A stretch of 37,865 nt of DNA, taken from contig JBEBGV010000046.1 in assembly GCA_040081265.1 (NCBI GenBank), positions 1-37,865 of the forward strand, given 5' to 3'. Positions 23,858-32,496 of this stretch are shown piece after piece. How positions within the stretch are numbered: position 1 is the stretch's first letter; each line of letters opens with the position of its first letter. A program made the position numbers and the translations under genes. Under the pieces are notes generated by a model. That model saw only the letters and a list, made by a program, of their open reading frames with translations, was not told where the DNA came from and made no database searches. The stretch is from JBEBGV01 sp040081265 (GTDB lineage Bacteria; Acidobacteriota; Vicinamibacteria; Vicinamibacterales; UBA2999).

Positions 23858-26851
23858 ATGCGTGTGTCCAGGTTCGTCGGAGCCGTTCTTGCCCTGTTGG
23901 TAATGGCTCCATCCCTTGCGTTTGCCCAGGCGTCCATCGCCGGGGTGGTCAAGGACGCGTCCGGCGCGGTCCTGCCGGGTGTCACCGTCGAGGCCGCAAG
24001 TCCAGCCCTCATCGAAAAAGTCCGGTCGGTCGTCAGCGACGGCGCCGGGTTGTTCAGCATCGAGAACCTTCGCCCCGGTTCATACTCGGTGACCTTTACC
24101 CTTCCCGGGTTCAACACCGTAAAGCGGGACGGCATCGAGCTGTCCGGCAGCGCCAACGTTACCGTTAACGCCGACCTCCGGGTGGGTGCGGTCGAAGAGA
24201 CCATCACCGTCACTGGCGAGGCACCACTTGTGGACGTCAAGAGCACGACGACCCAGCGGGTGATGAATCAGGAAGTCCTGCAGTCGACCCCGACGGGTCG
24301 GCTGTACTCCGACCTCGGCGCCCTGGTACCGGGGATCAAGCTGTCTTCTGGTGGAGTCGGGCAGACGCAGAACGTCGGCGGGGCGCTCGGCGACACCCAG
24401 AGCAACATGATGATCCACGGCAGCAAGTCCGTGGACATGCGCGTCATGCAGAACGGATTGCCGACCTCGACGCTGCAGGCCGGAGGAGGCCTGAGTATCT
24501 CGACACCGAACGTCGGCGCCGCACAGGAAGTGACCCTGGACACCGCAGGCGTCAGCGCTGAGCTGCCGACGGGCGGTCCGCGCATCAACTTCATCCCGCG
24601 CGATGGCGGCAACCAGTTCAAGGGCAGCATCTTCTCCAGCTTCGCCAACGAATCGATGCAGGCCGACAACTTCACCCAGCGCCTCAAGGACCGGGGCCTG
24701 AGGTCGGTGGATGCCATCAAGCGCAACGCCGACTTCAATCCGGGCATCGGGGGCCCCTTCAAACAGGACAGCCTCTGGTTCTATCTCACTGCCCGCGCCC
24801 TCTGGGCCGACGTGTACCCAGGCGGCATCCTGCCGAACCTCAACGCCAATAATCGCAATGCCTGGACATACGTGCCTGACACCAGCGGCGCCAAGGCGGT
24901 GAACAATGCGCTGTGGACCGACGTCCAGCTGCGGACCACCTGGCAGGCGAGCGCGCGCAACAAGTTCGCGGGAAGCTGGGAGCAGCAGACCCGGTGCAGC
25001 TGTCCTTATTTCGCGCTTGCGACCCGGTCGCCTGAGGCCGGACAGGACCGTGTCTCTCCCACCCAGCGCATTCTGACTGCCGAGTGGTTCTCGCCGGTGA
25101 CGAGCCGATTGCTCATCGAAGCGGCAGCGCTCCACCGCACCGAGTGGTGGGCCAATGCCCCGCCCAAGGGATTTGCCAGCGGCGAGCCCGGGGGCATGGT
25201 CGGGGTCCTCGAGCAGTCAACCGGCCTCCAGTACCGAGGTGGCGGCACGGCGTCGGGAACCTACCTGGAAAACTGGGTTCCCAACTACGCGATGCGCGCC
25301 GCGGTGTCGTACATCACCGGTTCGCACTCGTTCAAGGTCGGCTTCAACGAGATCTTCGGGTATCTCGAGAACAAGACCTACACCCCCGCTGAGCCTCTGT
25401 TCTTCCGCTTCAATAACGGCGTCCCGAATCAGCTCACCCAGTTTGCGACGCCGTACTTCGCCCTCTCGGACGAGGACTCCGACTTCGGCGTCTTCGCGCA
25501 GGACAAGTGGACGCTCGGCCGCTGGACCCTCACTGGCGGTGTCCGCTTCGACATGTTCAAGAGCAGTTTCCCTGAACAGTCAATCGGACCCGCCATCCTC
25601 GCGCCGACCCGCCAGATCACGTTTCCCAAGACGGCAAACCTCGACTGGAAGGACGTCACGCCTCGCATGGGTGCTGTCTACGACGTCTTCGGCGATGGCA
25701 GGACAGCGGTCCGGACGAGCCTGAACAAGTACTTGAACGGACAGACCCTCAACGCACTGGGTTCAGCGCCGAACCCGATTCTGTCGCTCGTCAACAGCGC
25801 CGCGCGCTCGTGGAATGACGCCAACGGTAACTTCAAGCCGGATTGCGACCTGACAAGCGTGCTGGCCAACGGCGAGTGCGGCTCGATCACGGCGAACTTC
25901 GGCAAGTCAGTGCCCGGCGCCACCTACGACAAGGAACTGCTGACTGGCTGGGGCAACCGGAACTACAACTGGGAGTTTGCGGCCGGCATCCAGCATCAGC
26001 TGCTGCCCCGTCTGGCGCTCGACGTCGCTTATTACCGCCGCTGGTTCGGCAACTTCCAGGCCACCGACAACCTCGCGCTGGCGCCCTCGGACTTCGACAC
26101 CTACAGCATCGTCGCCCCGAGGGACCCACGCCTGCCCAACGGTGGTGGCTATACGGTCAGCGGCCTGCGCGACGTCTCTGCGGCCAAGGCGTAGGTTGCT
26201 CAGCAGAATATCAACACGCTCGCCAGCAACTACGGTAAGCAGATCGAGCACTGGAACGGCGTCGATATCAACCTCAACGCGCGGTTCACGGCGCTCACCT
26301 TGTCCGGCGGCATCAGCACTGGCAAGACGCTGACCGACAACTGCGAGATCGTGGCCAAGCTGCCGGAGATGAACACCAACCAGGTGATCAACGCCGCCAA
26401 CCAGGTGCAGAGCTCGAGCTACTGCCGCCAGGAAGAACCGTTCATCACCGACGCCAAGATTCAGGCCATCTATCGCATCCCCAGAGTTGATGTCCAGCTG
26501 GCCGGAACCCTGTCCAACGTGCCCGGGCCGATGATTCAGGCCAACTACACCGCAACCAACGCGGTGATCCTGCCGTCGCTCGGTCGTCCGTTGTCAGCCG
26601 GCGCGGCCAACAAGACGGTCAATCTCGTCATCCCGAACAGCCTCTACGGCGAACGCCTGACGCAGATCGACGTACGCGTGTCGAAAATCTTCCGCTTTGG
26701 CAGCCGTCGTCTGTCGGCCGGAGTCGACGTCTACAACATCCTGAACCAGGACACGATCCTCGGTCAGAGCAACTCGTTCGGTAACTGGCAGACGCCGCAG
26801 CAGATCATCATGGCGCGCTTCGTCAAGCTGAGCGGCACGTTCGACTTCTAG
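23858..26851 (+). pseudogene. Oar-like TonB-dependent outer-membrane receptor, interrupted by in-frame TAG
   Basis: The frame encodes 997 residues of an Oar/SusC-like receptor if TAG at 26192-26194 (codon 779) is ignored. A signal peptide ends at AFAQ (about 23). A carboxypeptidase-regulatory beta-sandwich follows (26-110, ASIAGVVKDASGAVLPGVTV), then the EETITVTGEAPLVD strand, a plug domain and a long barrel rich in aromatic residues ending in FDF, the C-terminal Phe needed for outer-membrane assembly. After the TAG the same frame continues with receptor-like sequence (ASNYGKQIEHWNGVDI) to the natural stop. The truncated 778-residue product would lack the last strands, so it is probably non-functional unless the stop is read through or is a sequencing error. 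The barrel substrate is unknown. Confidence 0.88.
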
Positions 26852-26853
26852 TC

Positions 26854-28821
26854 GTGGGCTCGCGGAGACGCACGCACAGACACGTCACCGCGAGCGAACC
26901 CTCGTCGTTCATGTTCCCGGCGCTGGCGATCTTCGCCAGCGCCTTCCTCCTCCGCCTCACCCACATCTGGCAGATTCGCCAGGCACCGTTCTTCGAACTC
27001 CTCTTCGGCGACGGAATGGCGTACGACCAGTGGGCGGTCCGCATTGCCGCAGGCGACTGGCTTGGCACCAGCGTGTTTTATCAGGCGCCTCTCTATCCGT
27101 ACCTGCTCGGCCTCGTCTATGCGGGAGCGGGGCACGACCTGCTGCTCGTGCGTGTGCTCCAGGCGCTGCTCGGGGCGTCAGGCTGCGTTCTTGTCGCACT
27201 TGCGGGGGAGCGGCTGTTTGATCGTCAGGCGGGCGTCATCGCCGGCTTCCTGCTTGCGCTGTCCGCACCGGCGATCTTCTTCGACGCGCTGATACAGAAG
27301 ACCGCGCTCGAGACGTTTCTCATGTGCGTGCTCCTGTACTTCACGACTCGCGTGGTCGATGAGCCGGAGGAACGCGCATCCTGGTTTCTTCTTGGTCTCA
27401 CCGGCGGCGGATTGGCCCTGTCTCGCGAAAACACCCTGATCCTGCTCCCTGTGCTGTGTGTCTGGCTGTGGAGCGAGTGGCGGCTCCCGGTGAGACGACG
27501 TTGGGCGATGTCTCTGATGCTGGCCGGCGGACTGGCCCTTCTGCTCGCGCCAGCGACGATCAGAAACGCGGTCGCTGGCGGCGGCTTTCATCTCACCACC
27601 TCGCAGCTTGGAACCAACCTCTACATCGGCAACCACCCCGGGGCCGATGGTACGTATCAACCCCTGCGAAGTGGACGCGGCACAGCCGAGTACGAACGCA
27701 CCGACGCGACCGACATCGCTGCGCGGGCGGCAGGACGCGCCCTGACTCCTGCCGAAGTCTCGTCGTACTGGACCCGGCGTGCCCTGGACTTCGTACTGTC
27801 AGAGCCTGTCGCCGCGATCGGTCTCACGGCACGCAAGGCCATGCTCCTCATCAACCGCGTCGACATCGTTGATACCGAGGACATGCAGACCTACGCCGAA
27901 TGGTCATGGCCTCTTCGCCTGGGACGCTGGACGTTCCACTTCGGCGTCCTGCTCCCCCTTGTCGCGCTGGGTGTCTGGACCCGGTGGCGACGACTGCAGC
28001 GTGCCTGGATCGTGCCCGCGATGGTGCTCGCCTACGCGGGCGGAATCGTCGTCTTCTACGTTGTCGCGCGCTACCGTCATCCGCTCACGCCCTTCCTGGT
28101 GGTCTTCGCCGCAGCAGGGCTGACGGCGCTTCCCCGACTCGTTCGCGACATGCCACGACACCAGTGGGGCGCCATGTCAGCGGCCGTGCTGGTGGTCGCC
28201 ATCCTGGCCAACTGGCCGCTCCTGTCGCGGGACGCGATGCAGGCTGTGAGTGAAACCAACCTCGGCGTCGCCCTCCAGGATGCGGGTCGAACAGAGGAAG
28301 CGCTGAGCCGGTACCGTCGCGCGATCGACCTGCAGGCCACCGACCCCGCCCCGTACCTCAACATGGGCGCGGTGCTTCAGGGCTCGGGCCGCATCGACGA
28401 GGCGGCAGCACTCTTTGTGAAGGCCGTGGAGGTCGGACCGGACTCCGGTGAAGCACGATACTTCCTCGCCAAGTCTCTACTGGAGCGGCAACGCACCACC
28501 GAAGCGATCGCTCACCTGCGTGAGGCTGTCCCCCGGATGCCCGACTCGCCGGATGTGCGAACGTCGCTGGGCATTGCCCTGGCGTCACAAGGCACGTTCA
28601 GTGAGGCGATCGGGTTGTTCCGAGAGGTTGTCGAGATGAGCCCGGCTTCCGCCATTGCGCACTGGAACCTTGGCTCGGCGCTGGCGGCGGCAGGGCAACT
28701 GGATGAAGCGGTTCAGGAACTCGAGATCAGCGTTCGGCTGGATCCCGCTCACACCCAGGCGCGTGCGGACCTTGACTCGGCTCGTCAGCTTCGCGACGAG
28801 CAGCGGTCTCCTGGACGGTAG
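26854..28821 (+). CDS. GT39/ArnT-like membrane glycosyltransferase with C-terminal TPR repeats
   Basis: A 655-residue polytopic protein. The N-terminal 470 residues contain about ten hydrophobic helices. The first loop has FGDGMAYDQWA (Asp53, Asp58), the acidic site of dolichyl/undecaprenyl-phosphate-sugar-dependent mannosyltransferases of the GT39/GT83 type, followed by QAPLYPYLLG. Residues 470-650 form about five TPR repeats, for example TNLGVALQDAGRTEEALSRY and HWNLGSALAAAGQLDEAV. Such proteins transfer a lipid-linked sugar to proteins or lipids outside the membrane; the acceptor is unknown. GTG 26854 follows the receptor stop by two bases, so it is probably co-transcribed with the receptor. 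Confidence 0.85.
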   Translation: MGSRRRTHRHVTASEPSSFMFPALAIFASAFLLRLTHIWQIRQAPFFELLFGDGMAYDQWAVRIAAGDWLGTSVFYQAPLYPYLLGLVYAGAGHDLLLVRVLQALLGASGCVLVALAGERLFDRQAGVIAGFLLALSAPAIFFDALIQKTALETFLMCVLLYFTTRVVDEPEERASWFLLGLTGGGLALSRENTLILLPVLCVWLWSEWRLPVRRRWAMSLMLAGGLALLLAPATIRNAVAGGGFHLTTSQLGTNLYIGNHPGADGTYQPLRSGRGTAEYERTDATDIAARAAGRALTPAEVSSYWTRRALDFVLSEPVAAIGLTARKAMLLINRVDIVDTEDMQTYAEWSWPLRLGRWTFHFGVLLPLVALGVWTRWRRLQRAWIVPAMVLAYAGGIVVFYVVARYRHPLTPFLVVFAAAGLTALPRLVRDMPRHQWGAMSAAVLVVAILANWPLLSRDAMQAVSETNLGVALQDAGRTEEALSRYRRAIDLQATDPAPYLNMGAVLQGSGRIDEAAALFVKAVEVGPDSGEARYFLAKSLLERQRTTEAIAHLREAVPRMPDSPDVRTSLGIALASQGTFSEAIGLFREVVEMSPASAIAHWNLGSALAAAGQLDEAVQELEISVRLDPAHTQARADLDSARQLRDEQRSPGR

Positions 28822-28824
28822 CGA

Positions 28825-29832
28825 CTAGTACCCCTTGTCGCCGTCCTCTGACTTCCAGCGTGCACGACCCTCGTCGGTCATATGCGCCAGGAACGTGTCT
28901 TTGGCCTCGTTCTCGAGCCCCAGCCTGAACTGGTACAGGTAACGTTCAAGGGAGGCGGGCTGGGCATCAGCAGGGATAGAAGCACCGTGGGCGCCGACCG
29001 AATTCAGGAACACCAGCATCGTGTTGGCGCGGAACGGCACCGCCTTGACGAGCTCGCATCTCGAGTCCTCAACGTAGTACGGCGTGAACGACGGCGCTTC
29101 CACATCGTTTTTCACGCGATACAGCTGCGTTCCGTAGGATTCGTTGTCACCCGGCCTGACCAGATACACCAGACAACTCAGGAATCCCCACTTGGGATCA
29201 CGATGGGGCGCGATCACGTAGCCTGGCCTGCGCAGCATGATGTGCCCGTTTGACGTGCGCATGTTCAGGTCCACATGCGCCGGCAGATCGGGACACAAGG
29301 CATGCACGTAATCCCGCACCGGCTCCTTGAACTTCTCGTTCAGGAGAGGACCCGCGATACTGCTCACGATCTCGCGCGTCACCATCTGCCAGACACGCCT
29401 CGAGTATCGCGGCGCCAGACGGAAAGGCACGCTCAGACGCTGACGGCTGACTTCCCGCTCAGCAAAGAAGATGGCGGGTGGCAGGCCATTGACCATCAGC
29501 TTGTAGACGTCTGTCGGCAACCACGATTCGACCAGCAGGTGCGGGAATGGATCGAGCTCGAGCCGTGCCTGATCGATCGCCTTCGTGACGTGCGCGCGCA
29601 CCCGTTCGGTGTCGAGCGTGGACGGCAGCGCGTCGAGGGCGTCCTGGAGCTCCCAGTCCGACTGCTCGATCGCCGCCAGCTGGTCGGTGCGGGTCCTCAA
29701 CACGTCGATCGACCTGGTCAGTTCGCGCGTGGCCTGTCGCAGATCGTCGACACGATCGATCGCACGGGATACTGCAAATGGATTCCACCCGCGGGCCGCC
29801 CTGGAGAATCGACCGAGGGTGCTTCTGGCCAT
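28825..29832 (-). CDS. Putative Fe(II)/2-oxoglutarate-type oxygenase with N-terminal coiled coil
   Basis: A 335-residue protein. Residues 20-80 look like a coiled coil (RVDDLRQATRELTRSIDVL). The C-terminal half has an APHRDPKWGFLSCLVYL segment, in which His210-x-Asp212 could be the HxD iron motif, then YGTQLYRV, and later MLVFLNSVGAHG with His282, followed by Arg297 or Arg303 for 2-oxoglutarate. This order fits prolyl-4-hydroxylase-like oxygenases. The substrate is unknown. It begins two bases after the GT-like gene on the same strand, so the two form an operon and may modify the same glycan or protein. It converges on the GT39 gene with a three-base gap. The family call is by motif only. Confidence 0.65.
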   Translation of the reverse strand: MARSTLGRFSRAARGWNPFAVSRAIDRVDDLRQATRELTRSIDVLRTRTDQLAAIEQSDWELQDALDALPSTLDTERVRAHVTKAIDQARLELDPFPHLLVESWLPTDVYKLMVNGLPPAIFFAEREVSRQRLSVPFRLAPRYSRRVWQMVTREIVSSIAGPLLNEKFKEPVRDYVHALCPDLPAHVDLNMRTSNGHIMLRRPGYVIAPHRDPKWGFLSCLVYLVRPGDNESYGTQLYRVKNDVEAPSFTPYYVEDSRCELVKAVPFRANTMLVFLNSVGAHGASIPADAQPASLERYLYQFRLGLENEAKDTFLAHMTDEGRARWKSEDGDKGY

Positions 29833-29834
29833 GG

Positions 29835-30737
29835 TCAGGCGAAGATGCCCTTACGATCGATGTAGAACGACGAGGGTGAGTCGTTGGCGGTGAAGTTGAT
29901 GGTCTTCATGTGCATCTTCAGCTTGTGAAAGTGCAGATACATCATCTCCTGCCCTTCGACGTCGAACGTCCTGCCGTCGCGCCACCACAGCACGTCGTTC
30001 GGCCCGTGGCCCATGTCCCGCTGGTACTTGGCGTCGATGGTCCAGTTGCTCTTCCAGTAGATACGTGACGCCGAGGTCAGCGGCCACTGTCCGAGCGTGC
30101 CGCGAATGGACTTGGTGAACACCACCTCGTCGAGGTGCATATGGGTCGGGCAGCCCATCGCCTTGATGACGTCAGGAATGAGTTCCCAGGTGCGGTTGTA
30201 CTCCGGCGCGTTTCGAAACAGCGTGAAGTGACCGCACAGCTTGTCCTTGCGGGACGAAATCAGATCGTGCGAGTGCAGCAGTTCGTCGGTGACGAATCGA
30301 CGGATGTCTCCCCAGGCGACGTCGAAGTCGGAGTAGGCCCAGTAATCGAAGCCCTTCAGGTCGTCCTCGAACATCAGGCCGAACACCGGCTTCAGGTCGT
30401 TGGTCTTGGCCACATGGTGCTGCACTTCGATCGGCGTGCCGATCACCTCAGTCGCTCGCCGATTGAAGTCGGCGATCTCCATGTGACGGATCGTGATGTT
30501 GCCCACGGTCCCGGCCGGCAGGTCCATGTCCGTGTACAGGAGAAACTGGATGTCCGGATTCTTCCGCGCGGTCACGAAGAACGCGGGCGACCAGGCGGGA
30601 AGCCTGCCGAAGTACGCGACGACAACCGCAATAGGGGGACGAACCGGAGGGGGTCCGGGACGCACAACGACGGGGCGTGACTGGGGCACGCTCCGCTTCA
30701 GCCAGTTGAACACGCTGTTTCTCGGGCCTCCAAACAC
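29835..30737 (-). CDS. DUF6625-like putative glycosyltransferase
   Basis: A 300-residue protein resembling the DUF6625 group of GT-A-like proteins: a start strand IAVVVAYFGRLPAW, a central acidic YWAYSDFDVAWGDIRRF with a DxD-type motif for a metal-bound nucleotide sugar, GHFTLFRN, a late LDEVVFT acidic segment and a C-terminal YLHFHKLK. No membrane segment is seen, so it is probably a cytoplasmic transferase. The start is uncertain: GTG 30737, or GTG 30713 (eight residues shorter, with GAGAA seven bases before). It is followed after two bases by the oxygenase gene and lies back to back with the TIGR00300 gene, only 19 bases from it. Confidence 0.7.
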   Translation of the reverse strand: MFGGPRNSVFNWLKRSVPQSRPVVVRPGPPPVRPPIAVVVAYFGRLPAWSPAFFVTARKNPDIQFLLYTDMDLPAGTVGNITIRHMEIADFNRRATEVIGTPIEVQHHVAKTNDLKPVFGLMFEDDLKGFDYWAYSDFDVAWGDIRRFVTDELLHSHDLISSRKDKLCGHFTLFRNAPEYNRTWELIPDVIKAMGCPTHMHLDEVVFTKSIRGTLGQWPLTSASRIYWKSNWTIDAKYQRDMGHGPNDVLWWRDGRTFDVEGQEMMYLHFHKLKMHMKTINFTANDSPSSFYIDRKGIFA

Positions 30738-30744
30738 TTCAGCC

Positions 30745-30750
30745 TACAAT
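30745..30750 (+). promoter_or_regulatory. -10 element TACAAT, six bases before ATG (leaderless mRNA)
   Basis: TACAAT at 30745-30750 is followed by GTCCGG and then ATG 30757. Transcription would start at or next to the A of the start codon, and no ribosome binding site is present. The -35 region is weak. Confidence 0.55.
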
Positions 30751-30756
30751 GTCCGG

Positions 30757-31971
30757 ATGCCTGCGAGCAACACCATCGAAGCGGAAGGCCACCTGATCGA
30801 CTCCGGACACCTGTCCGCCATCTTCGACAAGATCATCGAATGTAACGCGTCATACGAGATCCTCCACTTCGACATCGGCCGCACCAACGACGATGCCTCG
30901 CGAATCGAGATGCGGATTACTGCCGCCGATGATGCCGTGCTGGCCGACATCCTGCAGCAGTTGACCCTGTTCGGCTGCCACACGGTACGCGAGGGTGATG
31001 CGATCACGCGTCCAGCTGAGAAGGATCGCTGCGTCGCCGACGATTTCTACTCGACAACCAACCACAAGACCCACGTTCGACTGAAGGGGCGCTGGGTCGA
31101 GGTTGACCGTCAGCGCATGGATGCCGTCATCGTCGTGGCCGACGGAGGCGCCGCCTGCCGGAAACTGCGCGACGTCAAGGCGGGCGAGCTGGTGGTCTGC
31201 GGGCACGACGGCATCCGTGTCAGCCCTGAGTTCAAGGAACGGGATCGACTCGGATTTGCGTTCATGAGCAATGACGTTTCGTCCGAACGACGCGTCGAGG
31301 GCAGCGTGTCACGCATTGCCGCCATGATGCGCGACGTCAAGCAGGCTGGTGGACGAATTGCCGTGGTCGCCGGCCCGGTCGTGGTCCACACCGGCGGTGT
31401 CGAACACTTCGCGGAGCTGATCCGGCTCGGCTTTGTCGACACGGTCCTGGCCGGTAACGCCCTTGCCGTCCACGACATCGAGTACGCCCTCTCGGGCACC
31501 TCGCTCGGCATCGATCTCGTCGCCGGGGCGCCGGTCGAACAGGGTCACCGCAACCACATGGCGGCGATCAACACCGTCAACCGCGCCGGGAGCATCAAGG
31601 CTGCGGTCGAGTCAGGCGTCCTGAAGTCAGGCGTCATGTACGAGTGCGTGACGCATGGGGTGGAATACGTGCTGGCAGGAAGCATCCGGGACGATGGACC
31701 CCTGCCCGACACCCTGATGGACCTCGTCGAGGCGCAGGAGCGCTACGCAGAGGCGCTGTCCAAGAACGTGCACCTCGTGTTGATGCTGTCGTCGATGCTC
31801 CACAGCATCGGCGTCGGCAACATGCTGCCGTCGTGGGTGCGCGTGGTCTGCGTCGACATCAATCCGGCGGTGGTCACCAAACTCGCCGACCGTGGTTCGA
31901 TGCAGACAGTGGGTATCGTCACCGACGTCGGCCTCTTTCTCCACCGGCTCGCCGAGCGCCTCGGCACGTAG
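30757..31971 (+). CDS. TIGR00300 / LOR-SDH-domain protein, ornithine cyclodeaminase-like
   Basis: A 404-residue protein matching the TIGR00300 family (LOR/SDH bifunctional-enzyme conserved domain). Characteristic segments are EAEGHLIDSGHLSAIFDKI near the N-terminus, VADDFYSTTNH, VVAGPVVVHTGG, LLAGNALAVHDIE-like (VLAGNALAVHDIE here), GHRNHM and SIRDDGPLPD. Archaeal and cyanobacterial relatives convert ornithine to proline and ammonia, some fused to arginine dihydrolase; that N-terminal dihydrolase domain is absent here. So a route from arginine-pathway ornithine to proline is the best guess. I start at ATG 30757: the length fits the family, and -10 TACAAT sits six bases before. It is divergent from the GT-like gene. 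Confidence 0.85.
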   Translation: MPASNTIEAEGHLIDSGHLSAIFDKIIECNASYEILHFDIGRTNDDASRIEMRITAADDAVLADILQQLTLFGCHTVREGDAITRPAEKDRCVADDFYSTTNHKTHVRLKGRWVEVDRQRMDAVIVVADGGAACRKLRDVKAGELVVCGHDGIRVSPEFKERDRLGFAFMSNDVSSERRVEGSVSRIAAMMRDVKQAGGRIAVVAGPVVVHTGGVEHFAELIRLGFVDTVLAGNALAVHDIEYALSGTSLGIDLVAGAPVEQGHRNHMAAINTVNRAGSIKAAVESGVLKSGVMYECVTHGVEYVLAGSIRDDGPLPDTLMDLVEAQERYAEALSKNVHLVLMLSSMLHSIGVGNMLPSWVRVVCVDINPAVVTKLADRGSMQTVGIVTDVGLFLHRLAERLGT

Positions 31972-31974
31972 CCT

Positions 31975-32023
31975 GGCGCACCTGAAGGTGCGCCCCACCC
32001 CACCAGCAACCAGCAACCAGTAA
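31975..32023. repeat. Convergent intergenic hairpin plus seven-base tandem repeat
   Basis: GGCGCACC (31975-31982) pairs exactly with GGTGCGCC (31987-31994) across a TGAA loop. At 32003-32023 CCAGCAA, CCAGCAA and CCAGTAA follow in tandem, ending at the stop of the minus-strand gene. The hairpin could serve as a bidirectional end signal between the convergent genes, although no T-tract follows. Confidence 0.55.
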
Positions 32024-32464
32024 CTACTTCAGCGAACAGGGTTCCGGCAGGAGCTGGTAGGACTCGACATCGAAGATCGGCTGGTACATGTCGGGGTTAC
32101 GGGCCGGATCCGACAGTGGCGCCTGTGGTGAGCCGATGCCGACGCGGACGCGCCCCCCGATCGAGATGCCCTGCGGCGGGGCCACGGCATTCTTCCGCAC
32201 GAGGCCGGTCAGCTCGACCATGCTGCCCTCGCGCTTCCGCACGTCACTCAGCACGTCCTTGCGCCCGGTCAGCCGGAAACGCCGGCCGTCGGCAATCTCG
32301 CGGGACGTTGGCTCATGATCCTCGCGCCAGCGCACGATGAAGACGCTCTTGCGCGCACACCCGGTGACCGTGACACGGGTCGAGTCCGACGGTACGGGCC
32401 GTTCCTGCTCGGCGAGCAGAGTGGTCGCCCAGGTCAGAAAGACGCACGCCGCAAACGTCCGCAT
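32024..32464 (-). CDS. Exported hypothetical protein
   Basis: A 146-residue protein with a signal peptide (MRTFAACVFLTWATTLLA). The mature part starts with a VTVTGCARKSVFIV strand (Cys36) and alternates short strands (RRFRLTGRKDVL, VELTGLVRKN), suggesting a small beta-barrel or OB-like domain. The C-terminus has YQLLPEPC. I do not recognise a named family. TAGACT lies six bases before the ATG, with no ribosome binding site between, so the mRNA may be leaderless. Its stop abuts the heptamer tract. Confidence 0.7.
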   Translation of the reverse strand: MRTFAACVFLTWATTLLAEQERPVPSDSTRVTVTGCARKSVFIVRWREDHEPTSREIADGRRFRLTGRKDVLSDVRKREGSMVELTGLVRKNAVAPPQGISIGGRVRVGIGSPQAPLSDPARNPDMYQPIFDVESYQLLPEPCSLK

Positions 32465-32470
32465 CGGCTG

Positions 32471-32476
32471 AGTCTA
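32471..32476 (-). promoter_or_regulatory. -10-like TAGACT, six bases before ATG (possible leaderless mRNA)
   Basis: On the minus strand TAGACT is followed by CAGCCG and the ATG at 32464. It matches the TAnnnT spacing seen before four other genes in this window. Confidence 0.4.
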
Positions 32477-32496
32477 CTCCCGATCCCCACGCCTGG

